Source of the DNA: Aurantimonas sp. Leaf443
Lineage (GTDB): Bacteria; Pseudomonadota; Alphaproteobacteria; Rhizobiales; Rhizobiaceae
DNA: 64,000 nucleotides
Reading direction: 5' to 3'
Assembly (NCBI RefSeq): GCF_001425575.1
Contig: NZ_LMRD01000001.1
Coordinates: forward strand, 335,745 to 399,744
In this document: positions 9,309 through 20,575 of the stretch, one piece after another
Layout: each line of letters starts with the position of its first letter
Numbering within the stretch: the first letter of the stretch is position 1
Program-made: the position numbers and the translations under genes
The notes under the pieces: generated by a model
Told to the model about the DNA's origin: nothing
What the model saw: the letters and a program-made list of their open reading frames with translations, nothing else
Database searches by the model: none

Positions 9309-10217
9309 ATGTTCCATCGTTCGCTGCGCGCCGCGGCAGCCGGTCTCGCGCTCGCCGCCGCCATGCCCACCATCGCCCCCGCCTTCGAGATGCCCTTCGG
9401 CCGCGCCGCGCCGCAGGCCGAGACCCGGCGGGAGGCACCCGTGCGCATGGCGCAGGCGAGCGACGCCTCGGGCCGCGTGAGCCAGCTCGAGGAGGAGATG
9501 CGCCGCCTCAACGGCAAGGTGGAGGAGCTGAGCTTCCAGCTTCTCCAGGCGCAGGAGCAGATGCGCAAGCAGCAGGAGGACATCGAGTTCCGCTTCCAGG
9601 AGCTGGAGGGCGCCAAGCCCGCCGCCGCCGGCCAGAAGCGCACCGAGGCCGCGCCCGCCGCCACGACGCCGCCCGCCGCCGCCCGCCAGACCGCCTCCGC
9701 CGCGCCCGGGGGCGACGAGATCGGTGCCATCCTCGGCTCGGGGCTCGACACGGGCACGGTCGGCTCCACCCCGGCCTCGACGCCCGCCCGCAAGCCGGCC
9801 GGCGATTCCGGCACGGTCGCCTCCGTCTCGCCGGAAGGGCCGGGCGAGATGTACGATCTGGCCTACAACTACCTCCTGGCCGGCGACTACCGCCTTGCCG
9901 AGGATTCCTTCCGCCAGTACAGCCAGGCCTACCCGACCGCCAAGGACGCGCCGGACGCCAAGTACTGGCTCGGCGAGAGCCTCTTCCAGCAGCAGAAATA
10001 TGCCGACGCGGCCGAGGTCTTCCTCAACGCCCAGAAGACCCATCCCGAAAGCGCCAAGGCGCCGGAGATGATGCTCAAGCTCGGCATGTCGCTCGCCAAG
10101 CTCGACAATCGCGAGACGGCCTGCGTCACCTATCGCGAGGTCGAGAAGCGCTATCCCTCGATGACCGCCAATGTCGCCAAGAAGCTGAAGGGCGAGGAGA
10201 AGAGCGCCAACTGCTGA
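9309..10217 (+). CDS. cpoB: Cell division coordinator CpoB (YbgF)
   Basis: CpoB is a periplasmic protein that couples Tol-Pal action to peptidoglycan synthesis at the septum in E. coli. The product from this ATG is 302 residues. It has a signal peptide (about 1-22), then a coiled-coil segment rich in Glu/Gln near residues 55-100. An Ala/Pro/Thr-rich linker leads to C-terminal TPR repeats starting near PGEMYDLAYNYLLAGDYRLA. The frame is open further upstream into the pal spacer, but this ATG has a GAGGGA site and the signal peptide. It is the last gene of the tol-pal cluster. Confidence 0.93.
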   Translation: MFHRSLRAAAAGLALAAAMPTIAPAFEMPFGRAAPQAETRREAPVRMAQASDASGRVSQLEEEMRRLNGKVEELSFQLLQAQEQMRKQQEDIEFRFQELEGAKPAAAGQKRTEAAPAATTPPAAARQTASAAPGGDEIGAILGSGLDTGTVGSTPASTPARKPAGDSGTVASVSPEGPGEMYDLAYNYLLAGDYRLAEDSFRQYSQAYPTAKDAPDAKYWLGESLFQQQKYADAAEVFLNAQKTHPESAKAPEMMLKLGMSLAKLDNRETACVTYREVEKRYPSMTANVAKKLKGEEKSANC

Positions 10218-10258
10218 CGAGCTTTCCAGAGCGCGCGGTCTTCGCGCTGCCAGACGGC

Positions 10259-11554
10259 GTGGGCGCCGCGCCGCCGGGCGCCGGACGCGTCGCCGACCGC
10301 GTGATCGACGCCTTCGAGGGAATGCCGCGGCCCTGGCGCGCCGTGCTCGGCCTCTCCGGCGGCCCCGACAGCCTCGCCTTGCTCCTGAACCTCGTGGAGG
10401 CCCGCGACCGGCTCGCGGACCGGGGCCTCGACGTCTCCTGCGTGACCGTCGATCACGGGCTGCGCGCGGCCTCCGCGGAGGAGGCGCGGTTCTGCGCAGA
10501 TCTCTGCCGGCGCCTCGCCGTGCCGCACGAGACGCTGGTCTGGAGCGGGCACGGGCCCGGCAATCCTTCGGCCGCCGCGCGGGCCGCGCGCTACCGCCTT
10601 CTCGCCGCCGCCGCCCGCCGGCGCGGGGCGGGGGCCATCCTCACCGCCCATCATCGCGACGATCAGATCGAGACGCATATCCTGGCGCGCGAGCGCGGCG
10701 CCGGCCCGCGCGGCCTTGCCGCCATGCGCAGAAAGCGGGCGCTCGCGCCGGATCTCGTCCTGCTGCGCCCGCTGCTCGACCTCGACGGCGCTGGCCTGAA
10801 GGCCGATCTCGCCGCGCGCGGCCAGGTCGCCGTCGTCGATCCGACCAACGAGGCGGCCGACGCTGCCCGCATCCGCATTCGCCGCGCGCTCCGAGCCGAC
10901 CCGGCCGCCCGGACCGAGGCGCTCGCGGCCCTCGATGCCGCGGGCGCGGCGCGCCTCTCGCTCGACCGCCGCCTCGCCGGCGCGATCGCGACGCTTGTCG
11001 GCGCCGGGCGCCTGCGGACCCGCCACGACGGCGTGCAGCTCCTCGACCGCCGCGCCCTGGCGTGTCTCGAGGACGACATCGCCTTCGACCTCGTCTCGCG
11101 GCTGATCGCGGGGGCCGCCGGGCGCGGGGGGCCTTCGCCGGGTGCGCCGACGCTGCGGCTCCGCCGGGCTCTCGGCGCGGAGAGCTTTGCCGGGGCGACG
11201 CTGCAGGGCGCGGCGCTGCGCGATCTGCCGCACGACATCGTCGCCTTCGAGCGAGAGTTCGGACGGGCGGGGCCGGCGGCGGTCGACCTCGCCGCGGGAG
11301 ACGGCCCGTGCGTGACCTTCGACGGTCGCTTCGAGATCGACCGCGACGGGCCGCTTGCGCAGGGGGCCCGCACGATCGAAGCCTTCGGCCGGGGCGGACC
11401 GGCCGCCCGCACGCTGCCCGTCGCCCGCGACGCGGCGGGCGCCGTCGTCGCGGGACATCCGGCGCTCGCGCGCCGCTTCGGGCCCGCGATGCCGGCGCTT
11501 TCGCTGCGCGCCCTGGCCGTCTGGCATCTGACGCGCGACCTTTCGGACAGCTGA
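10259..11554 (+). CDS. tilS: tRNA(Ile)-lysidine synthetase TilS
   Basis: TilS converts C34 of the CAU-anticodon tRNA(Ile) to lysidine using ATP and lysine. The 431-residue product has the N-type PP-loop SGGPDS at residues 33-38 and the conserved VTVDHGLR and HHRDDQIETHI motifs. The start is a GTG at 10259; the frame is open back into the end of cpoB, so a slightly longer form is possible. The C-terminal half is less conserved. It follows cpoB by 41 bases and precedes ftsH, a common order in these bacteria. Confidence 0.93.
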   Translation: MGAAPPGAGRVADRVIDAFEGMPRPWRAVLGLSGGPDSLALLLNLVEARDRLADRGLDVSCVTVDHGLRAASAEEARFCADLCRRLAVPHETLVWSGHGPGNPSAAARAARYRLLAAAARRRGAGAILTAHHRDDQIETHILARERGAGPRGLAAMRRKRALAPDLVLLRPLLDLDGAGLKADLAARGQVAVVDPTNEAADAARIRIRRALRADPAARTEALAALDAAGAARLSLDRRLAGAIATLVGAGRLRTRHDGVQLLDRRALACLEDDIAFDLVSRLIAGAAGRGGPSPGAPTLRLRRALGAESFAGATLQGAALRDLPHDIVAFEREFGRAGPAAVDLAAGDGPCVTFDGRFEIDRDGPLAQGARTIEAFGRGGPAARTLPVARDAAGAVVAGHPALARRFGPAMPALSLRALAVWHLTRDLSDS

Positions 11555-11715
11555 ACGGGCCTCACAACCGCCATAGAGCGGCTTGCTAACTGTTCGGGCG
11601 CAAGCTTTGGCGCGGCGGCGTCAAAAGCGTCGCATATGGTTGGCAAGCCTGGCGCAAGCACCTATCTTGCCTGCACGCGACCGAGCGGGTTTGGACGCCC
11701 TTCCCAGGACGAGTG

Positions 11716-13644
<1,929 letters not shown>

Positions 13645-13672
13645 GGCGCTGCGACGCACGGATGCAAGACGA

Positions 13673-13708
13673 CGAGCGGGCGGTCCTTCGGGCCGCCCGC
13701 TCGCGTTT
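13673..13708 (+). terminator. Hairpin terminator after ftsH
   Basis: The arm CGAGCGGGCGG-T-CC (13673-13686) pairs with GGCCGCCCGCTCG (13691-13703) across a TTCG loop, with one bulged T. A short CGTTT follows. Position after the ftsH stop supports an intrinsic terminator. Confidence 0.65.
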
Positions 13709-13860
13709 GCGGGTCGCGCGGCATCGTGCCGAGCGGGCCGGCACAGGCGCCCGACAGGCGTGAACACACTCTTTACGCCGGATGGATACGCTTTTTTACT
13801 TGGTCCGTGACCGGTGCAGCGTCTACCGCTGGCGCGACACGCGGGATCTCAAGGGGCATC

Positions 13861-15207
13861 ATGGCGCGCAAGTATTTCGGCACGGACGGTATTCGCGGTG
13901 CGGCCAACCGGCATCCGATGACGGCGGAGGTCGCGATGAAGGTCGGCATGGCCGCCGGCATCGCCTTCCAGCGCGGCAGCTACCGGCACCGCGTCGTCAT
14001 CGGCAAGGACACGCGCCGCTCCAGCTACATGATCGAGAACGCCATGGTGGCGGGCTTCACCGCCGCCGGCATGGACGTCTTCCTTCTCGGGCCGATGCCG
14101 ACGCCCGCCGTCGCCATGCTCACGCGCTCGCTGCGCGCCGATATCGGCGTGATGATCTCCGCCTCGCACAATCCCTTCGAGGACAACGGCATCAAGCTGT
14201 TCGGCCCGGACGGCTACAAGCTGTCGGACGAGATCGAGCTGCAGATCGAGCGGCTGCTGGACGAGGATCTCTCCGCGCGCCTCGCCTTTGGCGACCGGAT
14301 CGGCCGCGCCAAGCGCGTCGACGGCGTGCATGACCGCTATATCGAGTTCGCCAAGCGCACCCTGCCGCGCGACCTCTCGCTGGAGGGCCTGCGCGTCGCC
14401 ATCGACTGCGCCAACGGCGCGGGCTACCGCGTCGCGCCCGAAGTGCTCTGGGAACTGGGCGCCGAGGTCGTCAAGCTCGGCGTCGATCCCGACGGCATCA
14501 ATATCAACGCCAATTGCGGCTCCACCTCGCCGAAGGCCCTCATCGCCAAGGTCAACGAGGTGCGCGCCGATATCGGCATCGCCCTCGACGGCGACGCCGA
14601 CCGCGTGCTCGTGGTCGACGAGAAGGGCGAGATCGTCGACGGCGACCAGATCATGGCCATGATCGCCGAGACCTGGCAGCAGGACGGGCGCCTCGCCGCC
14701 GGCGGCATCGTGGCCACGATCATGTCGAATCTCGGCCTGGAGCGCTATCTCGGCTCGAAGAACATCGAGCTCGCCCGCACCAAGGTCGGCGACCGCTACG
14801 TCGTCGAGCATATGCGCGAGCATGGCTACAATGTCGGCGGCGAGCAGTCCGGCCACATCGTCCTGTCGGACTTCGGCACGACCGGCGACGGGCTCGTCTC
14901 GGCGCTGCAGATCCTCGCCGTCGTCAAGCGGCAGGGCGGCACCGTGTCCGACGTGTGCCGGCGCTTCGTGCCGGTGCCGCAGGTGCTCAAGAACATCCGC
15001 TTCGCCGGCGGCGAGCCGCTGGAGCGCCCGTCCGTGCAGGACGCCATCGCGCTCGGGCGCGAGCGCCTGGGGCAGGGCGGGCGCCTCGTCATCCGCCCCT
15101 CGGGCACCGAGCCGCTCATCCGCGTCATGGCCGAGGGCGACGACCTGACGCTCGTCTCGACCGTCGTGGACGACATCATCGGGGCGCTGCGCAAGGTCGC
15201 CGCCTGA
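13861..15207 (+). CDS. glmM: Phosphoglucosamine mutase GlmM
   Basis: GlmM interconverts glucosamine-6-phosphate and glucosamine-1-phosphate, feeding UDP-GlcNAc, peptidoglycan and LPS synthesis. The 448-residue product has FGTDGIRG at the N-terminus and the phosphoserine loop [12 protein letters not shown] with the catalytic Ser at residue 102. It also has the metal loop DGDADR, the sugar-binding GEQSGH, and the phosphate-binding [12 protein letters not shown]. An upstream in-frame start would add 45 unrelated residues; the ATG at 13861 matches the family and follows AAGGGG. The ftsH-glmM order is common in alphaproteobacteria. Confidence 0.97.
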   Translation: MARKYFGTDGIRGAANRHPMTAEVAMKVGMAAGIAFQRGSYRHRVVIGKDTRRSSYMIENAMVAGFTAAGMDVFLLGPMPTPAVAMLTRSLRADIGVMISASHNPFEDNGIKLFGPDGYKLSDEIELQIERLLDEDLSARLAFGDRIGRAKRVDGVHDRYIEFAKRTLPRDLSLEGLRVAIDCANGAGYRVAPEVLWELGAEVVKLGVDPDGININANCGSTSPKALIAKVNEVRADIGIALDGDADRVLVVDEKGEIVDGDQIMAMIAETWQQDGRLAAGGIVATIMSNLGLERYLGSKNIELARTKVGDRYVVEHMREHGYNVGGEQSGHIVLSDFGTTGDGLVSALQILAVVKRQGGTVSDVCRRFVPVPQVLKNIRFAGGEPLERPSVQDAIALGRERLGQGGRLVIRPSGTEPLIRVMAEGDDLTLVSTVVDDIIGALRKVAA

Positions 15208-15334
15208 TGGGCGAACCCGTCGGCGACCGTTAGGGAAGCTTGCGATCAACGCTTGATTAACCATTCCCGTTTACCGTTCCGGTCAAGGTTACGGCTTCGT
15301 CAATTCCGGCGGCCGAACGAACCGGAGACGTGAG

Positions 15335-16255
15335 ATGTCCAAGTTTCTGCCGGCCGTCGCGGTTGTCGGCGCCGCCCTTCTGTCCTTCACCAGCCTGGCG
15401 CGGGCGGCCGACATCGTCGAGGAGCCGGTCTATGTCGAGCCCGTTCCGGTCTCCACGGCCGGCTGGTACCTGCGCGGCGACGTCGGCTATGTCGCCTCGT
15501 CCGAGACCTCGGGCCGCTACGGATATCTCAAGGGCGCCGGCAAGGACCACGCGTCCTACGACTTCATCCAGGAATACCACTACGACAAGTTCGAGACCGA
15601 CAGCGCGGTGATGGTCGGCGGCGGCCTCGGCTACCGCTTCAACGACTTCGCCCGCGTCGACGTGACGGCCGACTGGTTCTCGTCCGACCTCAAGGGCTCG
15701 TCGAACTGCGTCGATATCGACTCGCGCTACTGCAGCTACGACGACAAGTCCGACGTCGACATCTGGCTCCTGATGGCCAATGCCTATGTCGATCTCTTCC
15801 ATTACGGCGCCGTGTCCTTCTACGGCGGCGCGGGCGCGGGCGGCGCCTATGTCGACTACGGGACGCTGCGCAACAAGTTCAAGTGCCCGGATGCCGGCTA
15901 TCTCGGCGCGGGCAACCTGTGCGGCGAGACCTACGAACACGAGGGCCGGAGCTCCTGGCGCTTCGCCGCCTCGCTGATGGCGGGCGCCACGTTCGACCTC
16001 ACCACCCGCCTGAAGCTCGACGCCGGCTACAAGTACACCCGCATCGCGGAGGGCGAGGCCTTCGGCTGGGACTCCACCGACCGCGCCCGCGGCGCCGGCG
16101 GCGCGCAGGGCCACGACAACGGCTTCGACATCCACACGGTGCGCGCGGGCCTTCGCTACGAGTTCGGCGGCGGCGGCTTCGGCAAGGCGCCCGAGCCGAT
16201 CTACGCGGCGGCCCCGGCCGAGCCCGCCTACCTGCCGGAGCCCGTCTTCAAGTAG
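15335..16255 (+). CDS. Outer-membrane beta-barrel protein (first of a tandem pair)
   Basis: The 306-residue product has a signal peptide cleaved after SLARA. Amphipathic beta strands alternate with Tyr/Phe/Gly-rich segments such as GWYLRGDVGYVAS and VMVGGGLGYRFNDF. It ends near HTVRAGLRYEFGGGGF plus a short proline-rich tail. This fits the Omp25/RopB-like outer-membrane families of rhizobia. Two pairs of Cys (CVDIDSRYC and CPD...NLC) may form loop disulfides. Function (structural, adhesion or small-molecule passage) cannot be read from the sequence. It is followed by an intrinsic terminator and by a second gene of the same family. Confidence 0.8.
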   Translation: MSKFLPAVAVVGAALLSFTSLARAADIVEEPVYVEPVPVSTAGWYLRGDVGYVASSETSGRYGYLKGAGKDHASYDFIQEYHYDKFETDSAVMVGGGLGYRFNDFARVDVTADWFSSDLKGSSNCVDIDSRYCSYDDKSDVDIWLLMANAYVDLFHYGAVSFYGGAGAGGAYVDYGTLRNKFKCPDAGYLGAGNLCGETYEHEGRSSWRFAASLMAGATFDLTTRLKLDAGYKYTRIAEGEAFGWDSTDRARGAGGAQGHDNGFDIHTVRAGLRYEFGGGGFGKAPEPIYAAAPAEPAYLPEPVFK

Positions 16256-16282
16256 GACCCTCGCATCGCGCGACGCATGCAA

Positions 16283-16312
16283 GGCCGCTGCCCGCACGGG
16301 CGGCGGCCTTTT
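16283..16312 (+). terminator. Intrinsic terminator after the first beta-barrel gene
   Basis: GGCCGCTGCCCG (16283-16294) pairs with CGGGCGGCGGCC (16297-16308), with one G-U pair and a tight loop, and is followed directly by TTTT. Confidence 0.85.
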
Positions 16313-16374
16313 CGCGTTCGGGAGGAGGGGGCGTGAGCGGGCCCGCAAGCCCTGCGACAGGTTAAGGAACAGGG

Positions 16375-16389
16375 TTAATCGCGCGTTAA
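16375..16389 (+). promoter_or_regulatory. Perfect CtrA box TTAA-N7-TTAA
   Basis: The sequence reads TTAA, TCGCGCG, TTAA, an exact match to the CtrA recognition motif. A further TTAA lies at 16362-16365. It sits about 85 bases before the start of the second beta-barrel gene, in a promoter-sized gap after a terminator. CtrA is encoded at 32132-32824. Regulation is inferred. Confidence 0.6.
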
Positions 16390-16470
16390 GAAACTCTTGC
16401 CAGAGTCCGAACGAGAGAGCCGCCCGCGCCCCCGCGCGCCGAGCCGGCCCGGGGACTGCGGAGAGGACGA

Positions 16471-17343
16471 ATGAACATGCGTGACCTTGCGATGGCCGGA
16501 TCCGCCCTCGCGCTCCTGTGCGCCACGCCGGCCCTCTCGGCCGACTACGGCGTGCTCCCTCCGATCTACGACGCGCCCATCGTGGAGGAAGCCCCCGAGC
16601 TCACCCCCGTCGAGATCGGCAACGGCTGGTACCTGCGCGGCGATCTCGGCTATGCCTTCGGCCAGGACTCCGTCAATCGTCGCACGCTTCTCGACGGCGA
16701 CGGCATCTTCGGTGTTCTCGACGAGGACGGGACCGAAGACTGGAGCGGGGGCATCGGTGCCGGCTACCGTTTCACCGACTGGTTCCGCGCCGACGCGACG
16801 GCCGAGTGGCTCGCCACCGCCGACGCCTCCTTCGCAGGCAGCGTGGACTGCACGAACTACCGGCGCGTCACCGTCGGCACCGTCCAGGCGGACGAGGCCT
16901 TCCGCTCGAGCTGCGGCATCGGCGAGGGGAGCGACCTCGACATCTACAACTACATGGTCAACGCCTATGCCGATCTCGGCACCTTTGTCGGCCTGACGCC
17001 CTATGTCGGTGCGGGTATCGGCGTCGCCAACGTGCAGAGCACCTATACGGGCACGCTGGCCTGCAACGAAGGCGGCGATCCGAATGTCGGTTGCGCCCTC
17101 GACAGTTCCGTTCCGATCTACGGCACCGCGCAGACCCGGACCTATGCCGACGCCGACGATTCGACCTGGCAGCTCTCCTACTCGCTGATGGCGGGTGTCG
17201 GCTATGCCGTCTCGCGCAACCTGACGGTCGATCTCGGCTACCGCTATCTCGCGGTCCCCGAATATGACGCCTTCGGCGCGACCTTCGACGAGGGGTTCGA
17301 CATGCATCAGGTCCGGGCCGGCCTGCGCTACGCGCTCTGGTAG
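16471..17343 (+). CDS. Outer-membrane beta-barrel protein (second of a tandem pair)
   Basis: The 290-residue product has a signal peptide cleaved near ALSAD and the same architecture as its upstream neighbour: an acidic N-terminal segment (PPIYDAPIVEEAPELTPV), a GNGWYLRGDLGYAFG first strand and a terminal MHQVRAGLRYALW strand. The terminal aromatic Trp suits BAM-dependent assembly. Two in-frame ATGs lie at 16471 and 16477; the first has GAGAGGACGA just upstream. The two proteins share motifs but are clearly diverged, consistent with an old tandem duplication. A perfect CtrA box lies in its upstream region. Confidence 0.8.
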   Translation: MNMRDLAMAGSALALLCATPALSADYGVLPPIYDAPIVEEAPELTPVEIGNGWYLRGDLGYAFGQDSVNRRTLLDGDGIFGVLDEDGTEDWSGGIGAGYRFTDWFRADATAEWLATADASFAGSVDCTNYRRVTVGTVQADEAFRSSCGIGEGSDLDIYNYMVNAYADLGTFVGLTPYVGAGIGVANVQSTYTGTLACNEGGDPNVGCALDSSVPIYGTAQTRTYADADDSTWQLSYSLMAGVGYAVSRNLTVDLGYRYLAVPEYDAFGATFDEGFDMHQVRAGLRYALW

Positions 17344-17372
17344 GTCCTTCCGATCCAACGGGAAACGGGATT

Positions 17373-17407
17373 CGATGGCGGGCCGAAAGGCCCGCCATCG
17401 GCGTTTG
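17373..17407 (+). terminator. Terminator after the second beta-barrel gene
   Basis: A perfect 12-bp stem, CGATGGCGGGCC (17373-17384) with its complement (17389-17400), is closed by a GAAA tetraloop and followed by GCGTTTG. Confidence 0.8.
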
Positions 17408-17457
17408 AAGCGCCCCGCCCGCCGCCCGAGCGCTCGCTCGATCGGCCCTCCGGGCTC

Positions 17458-17486
17458 TTGACGGGCCCTGCGCCAGCGAATAGCAC
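17458..17486 (+). promoter_or_regulatory. Candidate sigma-70 promoter for serC
   Basis: TTGACG (17458-17463) and TAGCAC (17481-17486) are separated by 17 bases, immediately before the structured leader of serC. Assigned by consensus match only. Confidence 0.45.
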
Positions 17487-17540
17487 CGCCAGCGGGACAC
17501 GCCTCCCCAACGAGGCGCTTCTATCTGTAAGGGTAGCTTC
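17487..17540 (+). ncRNA. Candidate serC-motif leader RNA
   Basis: Two small hairpins sit between the putative promoter and the serC ATG. The first is CGCCTC (17500-17505) with GAGGCG (17512-17517) around CCCAAC. The second is CTATC (17521-17525) with GGTAG (17532-17536), whose loop and 3' arm hold the AAGGG ribosome binding site. A conserved 'serC motif' RNA has been described upstream of serC or serC-serA in alphaproteobacteria, and both position and look agree. I cannot align it to the family here. Pairing of the second hairpin would hide the Shine-Dalgarno. Confidence 0.55.
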
Positions 17541-17542
17541 AG

Positions 17543-18718
17543 ATGGCGAATACCGCACAGCCGACCTCGCGTCCGGCCAATCCCCGTTTCTCGTCCGGCC
17601 CCTGCGCCAAGCGACCCGGCTGGTCGCTGGAGGCCCTGAGCGATGCTCCGCTCGGCCGCTCCCACCGCGCCAAGGCCGGCAAGTCCAAGCTCGCGCAGGC
17701 GATCGAGGAGACCCGCGAGGTCCTCGGCGTTCCCGCGGACTACCGGATCGGCATCGTTCCCGCCTCCGACACCGGCGCCGTCGAGATGGCCATGTGGTCG
17801 CTGCTCGGCGAGCGCGGCGTCGACATGGTGGCCTGGGAAAGCTTCGGCGCCGGCTGGGTGACGGACGCCGTCAAGCAGCTGAAGCTTGCCGACGCCCGCG
17901 TCTTCGAGGCGGCCTATGGCGAGATCGTCGACTTCGCCACGCTCGACTTCGACCGCGACGTCGTCTTCACCTGGAACGGCACGACCTCGGGCGTTCGCCT
18001 GCCGAACGGCGACGCCATTCCCGCCGACCGCAAGGGCCTGACGATCTGCGACGCCACCTCGGCGGCCTTCGCGCAGGACCTGCCCTACTACAAGCTCGAC
18101 GTCGTCACCTTCTCCTGGCAGAAGGTGCTCGGCGGCGAGGCCGCGCACGGCATGCTGATCCTCAGCCCGCGCGCCGTCGAGCGGCTGCTCACCTACAAGC
18201 CGGCCTGGCCGCTGCCGAAGATCTTCCGCCTCACCTCGGGTGGCAAGCTGATCGAGGGCATCTTCAAGGGCGAGACGATCAACACGCCCTCCATGCTCTG
18301 CGTGGAGGACTATCTCGACGCGCTCGCCTGGGCGAAGTCGATCGGCGGGTTGGAGGGGCTGAAGGCCCGCGCGGACGCCAATCTCGCCGTGGTCGAGCGC
18401 TTCGTCGACGCCAATCCCTGGCTCGGCTTCCTGGCGACGTCGAAGGACATCCGCTCCAACACGTCGGTCTGCCTGCAATTCGTCGACCCGGCCGTCGCCG
18501 CGCTCGGCGCGGACGCGCAGGAGGCCTTCGCCAAGGGCGTCGTGGCGATTCTGGAGAAGGAGGGCGTCGCCCTCGACATCGGCGCCTATCGCGATGCTCC
18601 TCCGGGCCTGCGGATCTGGTGCGGCGCGACGGTCGAGGCGTCCGACCTCGAGGCACTGATGCCCTGGCTCGCCTACGCCTACGAGGCGCAGAAGGCGACG
18701 CTGTCCGAGGCGGCCTAG
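17543..18718 (+). CDS. serC: Phosphoserine aminotransferase SerC
   Basis: SerC transaminates 3-phosphohydroxypyruvate with glutamate to give phosphoserine, the second step of serine synthesis. The same fold serves pyridoxal phosphate synthesis in some bacteria. The 391-residue product belongs to the long alphaproteobacterial/archaeal-type branch. It starts with [15 protein letters not shown], and the PLP-binding Lys is at about residue 194 in [14 protein letters not shown]. It is followed after 229 bases by serA, and preceded by a structured leader that may control translation. Confidence 0.96.
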   Translation: MANTAQPTSRPANPRFSSGPCAKRPGWSLEALSDAPLGRSHRAKAGKSKLAQAIEETREVLGVPADYRIGIVPASDTGAVEMAMWSLLGERGVDMVAWESFGAGWVTDAVKQLKLADARVFEAAYGEIVDFATLDFDRDVVFTWNGTTSGVRLPNGDAIPADRKGLTICDATSAAFAQDLPYYKLDVVTFSWQKVLGGEAAHGMLILSPRAVERLLTYKPAWPLPKIFRLTSGGKLIEGIFKGETINTPSMLCVEDYLDALAWAKSIGGLEGLKARADANLAVVERFVDANPWLGFLATSKDIRSNTSVCLQFVDPAVAALGADAQEAFAKGVVAILEKEGVALDIGAYRDAPPGLRIWCGATVEASDLEALMPWLAYAYEAQKATLSEAA

Positions 18719-18754
18719 CCTCCTGTCTATGACGGCGCCGGACGAGGCGCCATT

Positions 18755-18812
18755 CCTCTCCCCCGCGGGGAGAGGCTGGTTCGCGCGAGCGAACCGGGTG
18801 AGGGTGAGCGAA
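18755..18812. repeat. Double palindrome in the serC-serA spacer, likely dispersed repeat
   Basis: CCTCTCC and GGAGAGG (18755-18775) flank a CCCGCGG centre. They are followed by GGTTCGC-GCGA-GCGAACC (18778-18795) and a GGGTGAGGGTGAG tail (18796-18808). A second CTCTCC...GGGAGAG pair lies near 18871-18888. This arrangement closely resembles a repeat I know as widespread in intergenic regions of Hyphomicrobiales genomes. It fills most of the spacer and is unlikely to be coding. Confidence 0.6.
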
Positions 18813-18947
18813 ACGGCGGCGTCGGGATGGCGCCCGGTTACGCAGACCCCTCTCCGCCCTGCCGGGCTCGTCTCTCCGAACGGGAGAGGCCCGCGTCCCG
18901 CAGGCGCCGCTTCCCGATCTCCCCTTTCAGCTCAACGGAGCCTCCCC

Positions 18948-20552
18948 ATGGCACCCCGCGTTCTCGTTTCCGACAAGCTTTCGCCGACCGCCGTCCAGAT
19001 CTTCACCGACCGCGGCGTCGAGGTCGACTACCTGCCCGATCTCGGCAAGGACAAGGACAAGCTTCTCGAGGTCATCGGCCAGTATGACGGTCTCGCCATC
19101 CGCTCGGCCACCAAGGTGACCGAGAAGATCATCGCCGCCGCGACCAATCTCAAGGTCATCGGCCGCGCCGGCATCGGCGTCGACAATGTCGACATTCCCG
19201 CCGCCTCGCGCCGCGGCATCATCGTGATGAACACGCCCTTCGGCAATTCCATCACCACGGCCGAGCACGCCATCGCGCTGATGTTCGCCGTCGCCCGCCA
19301 GCTGCCCGCCGCCGACACGTCCACCCAGGCCGGCAAGTGGGAAAAGAACCGCTTCATGGGTGTGGAGATCACCGGCAAGGTGCTCGGCGTCATCGGCTGC
19401 GGCAATATCGGCTCGATCGTCGCCTCGCGCGGCGTCGGACTGAAGATGCGCGTCGTCGCCTTCGACCCGTTCCTCTCGGTCGAGCGCGCCGCCCAGCTCG
19501 GCATCGAGAAGGTGGAGCTGGAGGAGCTCCTGCGCCGCGCCGACTTCATCACCCTCCATACGCCGATGACCGAGCGCACCAAGGGCATTATCAACGCCGC
19601 CGCCCTCGCGCAGATGAAGGACGGCGTGCGCATCGTGAACTGCGCGCGCGGCGGTCTCGTCGTCGAGGCCGATCTCGCCGCGGCGATCAAGTCGGGCAAG
19701 GTCGCGGGCGCGGGCTTCGACGTGTTCGAGGTGGAGCCGGCGACCGCCTCGCCGCTCTTCGGCCTCGAGAACGTCGTCTGCACCCCGCATCTGGGCGCCT
19801 CGACCTCGGAGGCCCAGGAGAACGTGGCGCTGCAGGTGGCCGAGCAGATGTCGGACTACCTGGTGAAGGGCGCCGTCTCCAACGCCATCAACATGCCCTC
19901 GATCACCGCCGAGGAGGCGCCGCTGCTGACGCCCTTCGTCAAGCTCGCCGAATGCCTCGGGGCCTTTGTCGGCCAGGTGACGGAGGAGCCGATCCAGGCG
20001 GTGGAGATCGTCTATGACGGCGCGACCGCGCAGATGAACACCAAGGCCCTGACGAGCGCGGCGCTCGCCGGGCTCATCCGCAGCCAGGTCGCCGACGTCA
20101 ACATGGTCTCGGCGCCCATCATGGTGAAGGAGCGCGGCATCCAGCTGACCGAATCGCGCCGCGACAAGTCGGGCGTCTTCGACGGCTACATCAAGATCAC
20201 GGTGACGACCGACCGGCAGACCCGCTCGGTGGCCGGCACCTGCTTCTCGGACGGCAAGCCGCGCTTCATCCAGATCAAGGGCATCAATCTCGACGCCGAG
20301 GTCGGCCAGCACATGCTGTACACGACCAACAACGACGCGCCGGGCATCATCGGCCTCCTGGGCACCACCTTCGGCAAGGCGGGCGTGAACATCGCCAACT
20401 TCCAGCTCGGCCGCGACCATCCCGGCGGCAACGCCATCGCGCTGCTCTACCTCGACTCGCCCGTGCCCGAGGACGTGCTCGCCGCCGTGCGCGCCCATGC
20501 CGAGATCGCCAGCGCCAAGCCGCTGCAGTTCGACGTCGCCGCCGCGTCCTGA
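18948..20552 (+). CDS. serA: D-3-phosphoglycerate dehydrogenase SerA
   Basis: SerA oxidises 3-phosphoglycerate to 3-phosphohydroxypyruvate, the first step of serine synthesis. The product is 534 residues, the long form with an intervening ASB domain and a C-terminal ACT domain (GIIGLLGTTFGKAGVNIANF) that usually binds serine for feedback control. The NAD site is VLGVIGCGNIGS, and the catalytic region includes NCARGGLVVEADL and the His in CTPHLGASTSEAQENV. The frame is open upstream through the palindromic spacer, but the ATG at 18948 has GGAG and matches the family N-terminus. Confidence 0.97.
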   Translation: MAPRVLVSDKLSPTAVQIFTDRGVEVDYLPDLGKDKDKLLEVIGQYDGLAIRSATKVTEKIIAAATNLKVIGRAGIGVDNVDIPAASRRGIIVMNTPFGNSITTAEHAIALMFAVARQLPAADTSTQAGKWEKNRFMGVEITGKVLGVIGCGNIGSIVASRGVGLKMRVVAFDPFLSVERAAQLGIEKVELEELLRRADFITLHTPMTERTKGIINAAALAQMKDGVRIVNCARGGLVVEADLAAAIKSGKVAGAGFDVFEVEPATASPLFGLENVVCTPHLGASTSEAQENVALQVAEQMSDYLVKGAVSNAINMPSITAEEAPLLTPFVKLAECLGAFVGQVTEEPIQAVEIVYDGATAQMNTKALTSAALAGLIRSQVADVNMVSAPIMVKERGIQLTESRRDKSGVFDGYIKITVTTDRQTRSVAGTCFSDGKPRFIQIKGINLDAEVGQHMLYTTNNDAPGIIGLLGTTFGKAGVNIANFQLGRDHPGGNAIALLYLDSPVPEDVLAAVRAHAEIASAKPLQFDVAAAS

Positions 20553-20575
20553 ACCGCGACGCCCCGACCGAACCG

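Noticed and set aside
18927-20498. Minus-strand 523-codon frame opposite serA
   Set aside because: Antisense to a fully motif-supported SerA; sequence is shadow-like.
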